From NCBI GenBank assembly GCA_014898425.1, contig RCSZ01000005.1:1178001-1242000 (forward strand): a stretch of 64,000 bases of DNA, written 5' to 3'. This DNA is from Botryotinia globosa (Eukaryota; Ascomycota; Leotiomycetes; Helotiales; Sclerotiniaceae). Both the position numbers and the translations under genes were made by a program. Numbering within the stretch: position 1 is the stretch's first letter; each line of letters opens with the position of its first letter. Shown piece after piece: positions 1 to 11,079 of this stretch. The notes beneath the pieces were generated by a model. That model had not been told where the DNA came from and did not search any database. It saw only the letters and a program-made list of their open reading frames with translations.

Positions 1-918
1 AACCACACGCTTTTCTTATCTTCAGGCGAAACAAACGTCGTCTCATAACACAACTCATGTCTCTCCTTCTTCAACGCACCCAAAAGTTCCCTATCAATCC
101 TAACTCCTCTCTTCTCCCACCCCTCCAACTCGCCAATCTTCTCCCCTACCCTCTTTCTCGCCGTACCAATTTCTCTCTGCCTCTGCTCTTTTTCTCCCGC
201 AGCCTCCTCCTCCTCCAGCGCCCCAATTCCCACCACCACTCCCTCCATAACCTTCCTATTCCTCCTACTCTCCTCCAACACCATCTCCAACTTCGCAACC
301 ACATCATCCCACTGCTCCAACTCCCTCTCTTCCTCTGCTTCCCTCATCGCCATGCCCACCATGCGCTCTTGCACATCCATCGCGAATTCATATGCACAAA
401 GAAGAAGTGCGTGGTGAGAGAGGATAAATACCGCCCAGCGCCAGGGAGCCGGGGTGGCGTATTTGGCAATGACGTATGCGACGGGGATGGCGAAGAAGAG
501 GTTGAAGATGACTGGGTAGATGAATGGGTTAGCTTGGTTCATATCTTTCCCGGGATAATCTCTTGGGATGACAAAAAAAACTTCCTGAAGTGAATCTTCA
601 CTCTGAAGTCAAATCAATCAAAGTCGCCAAAAAAAAGAAAACCATACCCAACCAAAAACTAAGTCCCCATCTCTCCCAGTGAACCCACACTTTCTCTTCC
701 TCCTCAATTTCTTTTCCGCCCTCTTTCTTCTTCTTTTTCTCTTCCCTATACACCCTCTCCCTCTCCTTCCTCTCCTCAACCCCACGATCTCTACTCTCCC
801 TCATCCTATCCAACTCCGAATACTCATCCCCATCCCCATCCCCCTCAGCGGCGCGCATGCCCCCAAAAGAAACCTTTCTCCCCATAACCGCCATCGTATT
901 CTTCGTCATCTCTCGCAT
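1..918 (-). CDS. Partial fungal membrane protein with two TM segments and a charged coiled coil (3' end beyond window)
   Basis: I do not recognise this protein. The first exon (918-648) begins at an ATG and encodes a charged, Glu/Lys/Arg-rich segment ending in a Trp-rich stretch (VWVHWERWGLSFWL). A 52-nt intron (647-596, GTATGG donor, GAAG acceptor) is the best join; an acceptor a few bases further on (586 or 584) would also keep the frame. Exon 2 is open to position 1. It holds VFFVIPRDYPGK, two hydrophobic helices (around PFIYPVIFNLFFAIPVAYVI and WAVFILSHHALLLCAYEFAM), then a long Glu/Arg/Lys-rich region likely to form a coiled coil. It is probably an integral membrane protein with a cytosolic coiled-coil tail. 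The frame upstream of the ATG is closed by a stop, but a further 5' exon cannot be excluded. The C-terminus is missing because of the window edge. Confidence 0.65.
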
Positions 919-1755
919 TCGGTCTGTGTCTTTGTATCCTCTTGAAGATGGTTATACTCAGATCAGACTGTTCACTGGCGCCTTACTCGCAATCCTTGTA
1001 TGTCTTCTCCCGACCTGTAAAAGTCGCAAGATGCAAGATTGACAAGAAAAATCAAATAAATATTTCGATGCGGCGTCGATATCAGTATCAGTCCCAAATT
1101 CCGTAAAATCGTACACCAATCTTCCTTCCACGCACAACGTCTCTTATTTATATTATTTATAAAACAAAAAGTGTTTGCGTTCTCGAAAGAATATGATCGA
1201 AGAAATTAGTAATCGAAAGAATTCGTAGCCTCTAGCTATCCATAGACAATTGTTTGTTTGCCAATATGATGTTTTGTTGTTGTTGTTGTTGTGTTGTGAG
1301 AAATTTAAAGAGGTCGGAAGATCGATCTGGATTTCTCTCCCACGACCTCAATTCTTTTTTAATAAATGAACGAAAGGAAGAAACTTTAATAAAGGTTCGA
1401 GTAAGCGAAAACTAGGATTTAAGCTATTAAAAAGTGAATCCCAGAAAATAATAATGAAACCAGAATAACAAAACTTCAAGTGAATGCCATACCCATTATC
1501 TAACATATGAATTTCGTATTTCCAGTCTGATATCTATAAAATAAATGAATAATCTAACTTCCGTCTCATCCGAATGATATTTGACAACTCTCCTCCAAAA
1601 ATTCTATTTCATTGTCTCTTTCATTCTGAGAACATATGAATATAACACAAGCAGAAATCAAAATCGGGGTCTTTCTCATGGCATCGCCCATCGCTCCATT
1701 CATCGCTTTTCCTGTCAACTACCAAAAGGGAATTTCAAAGCAAAGAAACAATTCA
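919..1755. other. Intergenic, AT-rich
   Basis: This lies between the start of the left-edge gene and the 3' end of the RhoGAP gene. It contains TATA-like AT stretches near 1142-1160 and a short (TTG)n tract near 1273-1290. No gene or RNA is recognisable. Confidence 0.6.
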
Positions 1756-4700
1756 TCAGTTCTCCCAACTTTTAAACCCATCCAGGATGGAAAGTGTCTG
1801 ATTTGCCCAATCTTGATGTATAACCCCATCTGTGTTAACATCCATACAAATCTCACTTCCTTCCTCATATCTTGCACTCCTCTCTCTAACAACAGTACCA
1901 TTGCTCCCAGTGCTATCCTCCGAGCTCATCGTACCAGTCACCCTTCGTCTCAAAACTAATCTCCTCGTACCACCATCAACACTATATCCTCTTCCATGTG
2001 AGGCAATGTCATCTTCAGCTTGAACACTCTTAGCTTGGTAGATGAGTCCTCGCTGCTCTTCCATCCTCGAATCATTTCTAGCCCTAATTATATCCATCAG
2101 CTCCAGCTTTCTCTCAGCTGCTTCAGCCCTTCTTCGCCACATCTCTACTTCCTCTCTCGATTCTCTCAATTGTTCCGTCAAGCCGATATGCTCAGTATCA
2201 GAGCTGGATCTTATCTCAAATCGTCGTTGCAGTTGCCGTACTTGTTCAGTTTTTTCATAAACCTGTTGCTGGAGACTACGTATTTGCGAGTGCAGGACTG
2301 TGTTACCGCGAGTCAAAGTATCCTTTGAAAGTGTTGCATTGTGAGCAAGTTGCGATTGTGACTGTAGAAAAGTATGTGCAGCTTCAAATTCTGATGATGT
2401 CAAAGACAGAATATCAGAAGCGCAAATACTACTATATGCACCATCCATTCCAGCTTGTCTAATTGGCATAGGTGATTGATGACCCACTGGCTTCAGTGGA
2501 ACGGTAAGAGCATTGGAGGTAGAAAGCGGACGTCTCAATGAGGCTACAGAGTCTTCGTGAGAATTCTCAACTATGACTTGTGGTGGGATAGGTTCTGGTA
2601 CAAAATCTCTCAAGACTCTCTTAGGAGCTTGCATTTTGGTGGGCGATGAATGTTCTTGAGCTTGCTGAAAGCGCTGAGCTAAGCCCGTATTGCGGAAAGA
2701 ACGAATAGACTTTCCAGATTTAAAAGATGCTATTGATCTTGTTGGCGATGGTGGCGGATTGATAGTATAAGGCGAGATAACACCCTCGCCTCTTCGATTA
2801 TCGACCGATGCTATAGGTGTTGGTATAGTAGATTTGACTGGAGCTGATGACGAAAGAGGAGGTGTTGCCTTCACAGTATCGAATTTCTCTGCCATGGCCC
2901 TAACACTGACCTTCTTGGGCGTTCGAGTAGGCTCAGGAGTGGGAATCTTTCGTGAATGGGGTTCCGTGTGATGCTCTGTGACTGGCCTAGAAGGTTCACT
3001 CTTATGATTATCTTCGGTTGATTTTGATGATCGGCTGTCGGACTTCCGCTTTCGAAACATTTCTCTAATCGAGGCTACTTTTGACAAGGTAGCAGGTGAA
3101 GCGGTTTCATGAGAAGGTCTTCCTTTCGCCTGTATAGCCTTAGGCTCCACTAATGTTGTAATAACAGGTGCAGCAGAATCAGTCTTTCGCGGAACATTGC
3201 TCTTAATTCCAGACCTATCATCATGCGCATGAACCTTTGCAGATTTTGGTGTATCAGGAGGATTCTTGCGAGACAGTTGGGGACGTAAAAAGCTAGGTGT
3301 GCTAGGTTTCTTCACTGGTTTGTCTGCCTCTCTTTTCTCATGGAAATCTATACCTGAATCATTTTTCGTCGGGTCATCAGATTTGAGGGTAGACTTGATC
3401 GACTTTACCTCGGACTTCATCGACATGCCAGGCGATTCCAGGGCTTGTCCAAGCACAGCTAAGGATGCTAGGTCATCCTCATGTGAGACCTGAGAAAGTG
3501 GATCCTTAGGGCTATTTCCCTTGGAATAATCAGAGCCTGTAAAGCCTTGGCGCCTTCGAAAATCTTTGGCATCCTGGGCAAGGGATGTGCTTGGTGCAAA
3601 TCTGATATGACTTTCTCTGTTGGATGGAGTATCATGATGGCTTGGCGCAGATACCTGCACATCTTTTTGATCGTTATCTCGTAAGAGAGAAGAAGAGCGA
3701 GTCGTCTTGAGCTTCTTCGAATGCGCATCTAGTGGGAGTGGGTTTGATTGTGCGTACAATGTCGTATCATGTCCCAATTTCTCGGAATTTCTGACAGGTA
3801 ACGATTCCTCAGCTTCAATAGACTCGCTCTCGAGCCTTCGAACAATACCTTTGACACGACGTTCGGTAGTGTGTTCTACGGCTGGATGTTTTTGATTATT
3901 TTCTTTTCCATTTCTCGTAGACGAAGATGGCTCAATACCTTGTGGGGTTTGCGTAAAACTCAGCTCACTATCTTGAAAATCGTTTTCATTGGGATGCTCC
4001 TTTACCAGAGCTGTGGAAAGAGCACTTGAAGATTTTGCGTTCTTAAGAGCTTCTCCTGTTGATAACCTTTGGCGCAACCGTTGTTTTGTGACTGGTAGGG
4101 CATCAAATTGTAAGGGATTCGTATAGTCATCAAGTGCCTGCTGTTCAGTGGCCCGTTGCTCAGTAGTATCTCCGCTGCTATGCCTTGGACATGAACGAGG
4201 TGAGGTTCTACGCTGTGGTGGGGTTGGAGATTGACTCCTGTCAGCATTCCTATTAGGTTTGTCGTATGTCCAGTCGGGAGGCTTCCGTAAGGAGAAAGAT
4301 TCCGACATTGAAGGACGCAAGGTGGGTGGCTTCCTCTCCCGAACACCCGTAATTTTGCTTCCTTCAACGGATGCGAGTGCTTCTAGATTCTTCATATGGC
4401 GTACTACATCACGCCAATGAGTGATGAGCATTTCCGTAATTTCGCCGGCCACCTTGATTTTGTCAACTAGATTATTGAAAGTAACACCCTCTTCTGCACT
4501 TTTATATTTTTTCCTTTCCTTCTTAGTTTTTGGTGGACTCAAAGGAGTGAGGACCAAACTACCGTGGCCATTGGCCAAGCGAATATTGTAGTTGTCCATT
4601 AGATCGCCCACAAGTAGGGGGCCAAAAACAATCCCCAATGGTTTATACCCCATAAGATCTGAAGTAGGAAGAGGCCTGCCCCGATCATCTTCCCTTCGCG

Positions 4701-5986
4701 CTGTCTCTGACGCACGACCAACCATACAGAGTAAACCTAGGACTGCACAGATAAGTTCCCGCCTATATGTTGACCTTAAAGTCGAGATAGACAAAGCAAT
4801 AAGTCTCGCTCGAACTTTACTATGTTTAGTTCGTGTCATTTCTGGATCACCCCTAAGATGTGTTTGGATGGAGACGAGGGCGTCGAATAATGGAAGTGAC
4901 CCCAGAATACCACCAGGGATACCAGAGAGAAATCTCTTGAACGCAGACGCAACGTCATGTACATCACACTCAATATGGTCTGGTAAAGTTGGACATCGTA
5001 CTGTTCCCGCAATATGCCCTTGGTCTCCTTTCGAACAATAATGTTCATAAATGAGGTTGATTGTATGTTGAGATCCTGGTATACGAAATACGCCACGGGT
5101 GGTAGGAGCTACACATCAATTAGTGTACGAGAAACAGTAAAGCGGAATGTAATTCGTAGTATACCATGCTGTATCAAATATTGAGCTGTAGCACGAATAC
5201 AAGTTGGTAAAGTTAAGCTGCTCGCAGCATATTCGGCTGGAAGGTATAACAGACTTGATCCGCACAAACGAACAAGTTCCACCAGATCTCTATCCTTGAG
5301 CGAGTCTCTTCTGCTCTTCAGTCGTAACGAATCGCTGATGCTTCGCATTTTCTTGAGATCTCGACGTTCTGCTTTCTTAGATTTAACGACGGGCGTCTGA
5401 GATGAGGATGTCCGTCTGAAGAGCTTTCTGGATAACCAGTTACCATGTTTATCAGGTCCATCCTCGATACACTGATTCTATAAGTGAGTACTTGAGGTTA
5501 CCGGACGTAGTGACCAACTTACAGGAACATCCTCGTATTCACTGGGAATAAATTTTCGTATGCCATGCTATTGACCATCAGCTTTCTTCGACATGCAAAA
5601 ACACTTTTCTCGCATACCTTATCCGCTAATCGGTTGAACTCTTCTATGAAATGTGTGCGATCATCCAAGTCGTCATTTTCAGACTCGCCCTCTGCACTTG
5701 AGGAAGTCCAGGTATTACTACTGCAAAGCCCGCGTCGAATCCTTGGTCGTTGTACTACGTCTGCAGGCTCGTCGACGATCGAAGGGCCATCGCCTGCTAA
5801 AGCTAGAGAAATATTTGGATCCGATGGAAGTGCTCTAATGGATGTTCTTCTCATAGGGATTACTTGACCTCGTAGTAAGTTTTGAGTGATACTAGAATCA
5901 TCTGCGAATAAAGTTGCGACATCTTGCTGTCGTCTGAGGGATAAAGTAGCTGATGATGCTCTAGAATTGAGACGATTAGGTCGCAT
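1756..5986 (-). CDS. RhoGAP-domain protein, ~1359 aa, four exons
   Basis: It should stimulate GTP hydrolysis by a Rho-family GTPase, controlling polarity or wall growth; the partner is unknown. Exons: 5986-5618, 5567-5523, 5477-5165, 5108-1756. All junctions keep frame; the 45-nt exon 2 encodes HGIRKFIPSEYEDVP. The RhoGAP domain spans roughly residues 200-430: LVELVRLCGSSLLYLP, then GVFRIPGS with the expected arginine finger (Arg near residue 248), FKRFLSGIPGGILGS, and LGIVFGPLLVGD. The remaining ~900 residues are Ser/Pro/Lys-rich and probably disordered, followed by a C-terminal coiled coil (LRESREEVEMWRRRAEAAER). The start is the ATG in CAAAATG context; the longer open frame upstream offers only a TTG. 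The layout (short N-terminus, RhoGAP, long tail, coiled coil) is typical of filamentous-fungal RhoGAPs. Confidence 0.9.
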
Positions 5987-6812
5987 TTTGATTGTCCAGG
6001 TAATTCCTAGACAATCAACAACCAACTATTGTTGCTTGTCATTTGTATAAAAAAAGGCCCTTCAGAAAACGTTCTCGATGTACCAATAAGAATTGCAGAT
6101 TTGACTTTCAGAAAGATTGTTCTTGCACAAGGACGCCACTTACTAGGTAGGTGCAATTTTCTATCATCGACAAAAGAAGAAACCGCGACTTACAATTACT
6201 TGATAGTCAACTTGAGTGAGGACCCCAACGAGGAACTGTAGGGATGTGCAGATTTTCAAAGTGCAATTCAACGAGAAACTTTTCATTCTTAAATTCAGTC
6301 AAAGAATCAAAATGACCCAAAACATTGAATTCCGTTGAAAGATGATATTTGTCTGGGGAAACTACCTGTATAGCATCTCAAACTTTCATAGCACACATCT
6401 AGTCTGCCAGTCTAGATTATTAACAAATACTTACTCGACGAACTAATATACACGCTCGTTTAAAGTCGGTTCTGACTTCTAGAATGTTAAATCGATAAAA
6501 GAATTGTCCCAACTTTCAATTAATTAGAAGTGCACAATATTCCATCAAAACATTATAAAAAAGATAAATTTCCTGAATCGTAAGTACTTTACTGCCCATC
6601 ATCCATAAAATATTCACAAGCCATTCCCCAAACTTGCCATGTTACCCCTAATCCGCAGTCGATAAAATGGTATTAACGAATATGAGTAAATCGCCCAATC
6701 ACATCTATTTGTGGCCATTTTATGACCAGTGAGATCAGGTTTGTGCCTGTACGCCAAATCGCTATGCAACGCCCATCCGTCCCCGTAGTATCATTGCCAA
6801 TCCCCGACAGGC
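5987..6812. other. Intergenic: RhoGAP upstream region and SNF4 3' flank
   Basis: This is the promoter side of the RhoGAP gene and the terminator side of SNF4, both on the minus strand. It is AT-rich, with no supported ORF, RNA or repeat. Confidence 0.5.
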
Positions 6813-8194
6813 TCAATCATCGTCTTCTCCATGTAGGAGTACATACTGCAGAATATCGGATAGAGAGATCACTCCCTTCAAATGTTGCTCTTCATCTATA
6901 ACCACCAATCGATGCACTCTAGATTTTCGAATCGTGTCAAAGATCGAATTTAGTCTGTCTTCCTCGCTGCATGTATAAATTCCTGCAAAATCTTCTGCTC
7001 TGTTTGCCAACGCCTCTCCCACAGTCAACGTCAGCCCATCATACACTCCACCTTTGATGATTGTGATTACATCAACAGCCTCGAAAAGATTAAGGACCCG
7101 TGAATCTTTATCAACAATGGGAACACTTGAAATGCTGTGTTTGACCATCATGTGTATGACGTCGATCACCGGGGTGTCCATATTTGCGGTTTGTAAGTCG
7201 CCATATGTTCCCAGCTTGAGTTCCGAAACGCTTTTCTTCAGGAATTCCGTCTCATCGACATTGACACTAATAAATTTTAGAATGCGGTATTGTGTAATCA
7301 CACTAACCACCATCTCTTTCCCCGTTTCGTCATCGACATCAACCAGTGGAATACGGCGGGCGCGGGTTTGTAACATTTGTCGACAGGCGTCATAAAGAGG
7401 TCGTGCGGGATGTACTGATACCGTCTCCAAAGGTAGTACGCCAATTGCCTTTTCAATATCTGTGATTCATTCAGCCTAGCGCTCAACCAACCCTAGTCGT
7501 AGACTCTACCTCTTAAGCTACTCAACTTGAATTGATCTATTTGATTGAGAGCTTCTGGATTCTGCCAATAGTATTGAATGACATTTATATAGTCCGAAGT
7601 CGTAAGAAGACCAGCAAAAGTTGAGGTGTGCGAATCCCATAGCGGGGCTGAAACGATACCTATAAAGTTCAGAGATCAGCGACGAGATGTGATCTAACAT
7701 GGGCTGGGGTATTGTATACCATTTTGTAGGAGAATCGTCAAGCTCTTCTTGACAAGTAAATCGGTATTCAGAATGATAAGTCGAAATGAAAGAGGTAGAA
7801 CGTCGTAACTTGTACGGCGCTTCAGGAAATCTCGAATCGATTTCTGTTGAATCAAGTATGTCAGCCCCGTGTGATACTCGAAGTACAATACACCCACGAG
7901 TATCCTATGAATGACTTTACATGACCACCCTGATGGAACAAGCGATAACAGGAATTATCTTACCAGACCCTTTTGCTGCTCCTTGTCGAGCGCACTCATC
8001 GGCTTTTCCTGCGGCGTTTCCTCCAGCGGCTTTTCTTGCTGCATCTCGGCGACCATCACTCTTGGAAGGAGGAATGTAGAAGGTTGAGCTATGCGCGACT
8101 CGTGATCATGTCTAGCGACAGCCGGTGGTTGTGATGTGAAGGTGTCTGCGGGATTGGGCGCCGCTGGCTGCATCTCTTCTGCCATATTAGACAT
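6813..8194 (-). CDS. SNF4: AMPK/SNF1 kinase gamma subunit (Snf4-like), 383 aa
   Basis: This is the nucleotide-sensing regulatory subunit of the SNF1/AMPK heterotrimer, which de-represses carbon-source and stress genes at low energy. Exons: 8194-7964, 7843-7720, 7659-7510, 7459-6813; splices are in frame and give 384 codons including the stop. After a ~75-residue variable, Gln/Pro-rich N-terminus, the conserved body reads IRDFLKRRTSYDVLPLSFRL, then DTDLLVKKSLTILLQNG...SAPLWDS, the hallmark of CBS1 in this family. Three further CBS modules follow (VSVHPARPLYDACRQML, MDTPVIDVIHMMVKHSISSVPIVD, SRVHRLVVIDEEQHLKGVISLSDIL). It ends in an acidic GEDDD. Length fits Snf4 orthologues with a fungal N-terminal extension. 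The intron after exon 1 (7963-7844) is chosen because it joins QQKGL directly to KSIRDFL. Confidence 0.96.
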
Positions 8195-9946
8195 GGATTA
8201 TGCTTGGGACAATTCGTGGGGAGCACATTGATATGGGGGGGGGAGGGACAAAGATAAAGTTGGCGGAAAATTCAATAAGAATTAAATTGCAGGATGAATC
8301 ATGAGAAGGGTTGTATGTTGTACTGTAGGAGATGGATAATATTGAGTCGCAAAGCTTGGAAATGGTGGGTTGAACTTCGAAAGCTAGAACCAAAGTCACG
8401 AAGGTGGGGCAGATTTTCTGGGGAATTTTATATATATGATCAGCCAAAATTTGACTTGTTTCAGCTTCTGCATCATTGGGTTACTTTATTTACCGTAATA
8501 TTGGAAGTATCGTATCCATGTGAGGAACCCAAAGATGACCAGATTTCTGCCAAAGATTTCAAGTCCAAGTTGCATAAAACTATTCGAGGGGAGGCAGCTC
8601 GATCTTCCTATCATGAATCCCCGCTATGTACATAGATATCAAGAATCGAATCTATTCGGTACATACCTACTCGTACATCATGTTCGGTTATCACCTGGGC
8701 ATTCTGGGTCTACTGTCCTGTACACACATAGGTATTTATCCCTTTTCGGATTCCCATGAAAGGCTCGGTTGCCTTCCCCGGATTCGTCCTTTGAGTATCC
8801 ACTCACTACACCATTTTTGAAATGCAAAGACATTTTCTCACAATGCCAACTCATACCTCGCACCGAAGTGGTTGAAAATCTCTTCACAAGAAAGAAAAAA
8901 AATCATCGCCCAAGGCATGAGCTTGACTTGATACGGTTCTATCGATTGGGTTATCTGAAAGATGGGACGGGGCTTGCCTTGGAATCGGTGGGACGAGTAA
9001 TCGTACAGTAGTCACAAGTGTAAATCATCAAACTCGAGCAGTTCGATTGAAAAGACTCTAAGCTCTGAAGTAGCTTTATAGAACGATCTTCTAGAATGCA
9101 TCCTCTCGTGAATGAAGGGACCGTTTGAATAGCAGCATATATGTACTCTTCTCGGATGACCAATGCTTGTTGAAGTTGCTTTCCCTGTACTTTGACCTAC
9201 ATGCATGAACTCGAATTTGAGAGTTTCTGTGGCTAAAAAGATAACCTGCATCTCCAGCTGCCTCGGAAAATAAATAGAATGGTGGCTACAGTATCTCCAA
9301 ATTGCTTAATGACAGGATGATTTCAGTATCTTGCATAATCTGAAGTGGAAGATGTCAATGTGTGAAACCCCTCTCTCTGTACAATGTACATCCACCTCAT
9401 TGATCTTTGAGAGTTAGAACCATCACTAGGGAAACACGTCGATATCAAATAGTTCGCTGTTGCTGTATCGGTACCCGGCTTTGAGATTTAACCATGCCAT
9501 ATCCATTGGTTATGTTGGTGAGGCTTCAAGTGGGTGTATGCGTTTGCATCTTTTTTTATTGGGGCAAAATATCGGTGTAAATGGATACTTTGTAGAGTGG
9601 TGTACCGTGTACGGTACGGTATACCAGAAGTGAGTGTGGATACGTGATAAGTCGATTTGGAAGGGGTTTTCATTGAATCGAAGGGATGTTTATCCCAGGA
9701 TAACGAGTGCTGGTTTGTGTATGGCTTTTCCTCATCTTGAGCAATTGAGTTGTCAAGACGTGAATGTTATGCTGTTTATGCATGGCTGTGTTGTGTTGTG
9801 TTGATATTCTGATCTTGATTCTAATCGATAGCCTTATGAGCGCACTACCTAGGTTCAGGGACCAAAGAATGAATGGTAGTATGTGTACTCGTCCTGGGTC
9901 AATGGTTGTTGAACTGAGATGTCGAGGATGGGCATCGGATAAGGAG

Positions 9947-10024
9947 TGAGGACTGAGGACTGAGGACTGAGGACTGAGGACGGAGGACTGAGGAGTGAGG
10001 AGTGAGGACTGAGGACTGAGGACT
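9947..10024. repeat. GAGGACT heptamer minisatellite
   Basis: About eleven tandem copies of GAGGACT, with single-base variants such as GAGGACG and GAGGAGT. It lies in the SNF4-VAC8 intergenic region. Confidence 0.9.
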
Positions 10025-10680
10025 TAACTGGGTAACCAGGTATGGTAGTATGTTTTGTTAATTTGTTAACTTTACTTGATTTTATACATCCAATCTGAGA
10101 CACTGGGTCATTCTCCAATGGAAGAGTTTTCATTTCTTCTCGTCGCTGCTCCGTACCTACTCCGTACCTTCCTGTCTATACCGATAGCGATATAGATAAA
10201 CCTCCCGAGCATATCGTTCATGCTATCTATTGGGTATCTTTAGTCACCTTTAGCCGCGAGGCTCCATTTTCTTTCGTTGCGGGAAGAGGAGGCTGGAGAC
10301 TCGCAGGGGATCTACCACATCCAAGATGGAGCGGTACATGTTGATTGATGCTGCTGACCGAGATACGATAGAAAGATAGCCAGTCACAGTAATTAGTAAG
10401 CACTCTCGCACCCTTCTTGCCAGAACGAGTAGTCTCATACTAACAAACTCGAACAAGGATCCCATCCATTTTGATTCCTCGACCTTTCCTCTTTCCGTCA
10501 TAGTCTACTACATAGGATGATGGTCCGTGCATAGCCTTCTCGTAGCATGTAGGCGTGTACAAGGGCGTGTACAAGCCGGCGGTGGTGTACAATTATTACC
10601 CTATTACCTAAGGAAAGTGAAAGACCACTGGTGGACCGAAAGCTGTGCGTGCTGTTTTAGAAAACCAAAAAGCTTCCCGC

Positions 10681-10765
10681 CAACTCAACTCAACTCAACT
10701 CATCTCAACTCAACTCATCTCATCTCATCTCATCTCATCTCATCTCATCTCATCTCATCTCAACT
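10681..10765. repeat. AACTC/CATCT pentamer repeat upstream of VAC8
   Basis: Seventeen or so tandem pentamers, first mostly CAACT and then CATCT, almost G-free on the plus strand. It ends about 315 bp before the VAC8 start codon and is followed by more C/T/A-rich sequence, so it may sit in the promoter or 5'UTR. Confidence 0.85.
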
Positions 10766-11079
10766 CTAACTCAAACTCAAACTTAAAACTCGACTCTTCA
10801 ATCGTCAATCTTCAATCTTCAATCTCCAATTCTCCAACATTCCTTCCTCTTATCAACATCCAGAACAATTCATTAATTCACATCGCTACTCCCCGACGAA
10901 TGGCCATCGAATCGAGCCTTCCATTAATATAATCCGAAATCGAAATTTACGCCATTTCCCCTTCCTATAGCTTCGCTTTGTTCGATTCATCGCCCTCATT
11001 TCGTTTCATTCCAACGAACGAAATTTGATCCCGACCCTACAACCTACAATCACCAGTCCTACGGGACCAACATCAAGAA

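Larger units (their letters stand above)
8195..11079. other. Long intergenic between divergent SNF4 and VAC8
   Basis: About 2.9 kb with no supported gene; short open frames here lack conserved features and splice logic. It carries a G9 run near 8236, a heptamer minisatellite (9947-10024) and a pentamer repeat close to VAC8 (10681-10765). It presumably holds both upstream control regions. Confidence 0.5.

Noticed and set aside
4396..4839. Start of the RhoGAP protein at the ATG at 4839
   Set aside because: That start would remove the arginine-finger half of the domain (GVFRIPGS) which lies in frame directly upstream and splices to earlier exons.
5987..6025. Thirteen-residue N-terminal extension of the RhoGAP protein
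   Set aside because: The extension would start at TTG; the downstream ATG has a good context.
7844..7963. Coding exon between SNF4 exons 1 and 2
   Set aside because: An open stretch exists, but splicing from the GTAAGA donor to TTCAACAG joins the conserved family sequence directly, so it is treated as intron.
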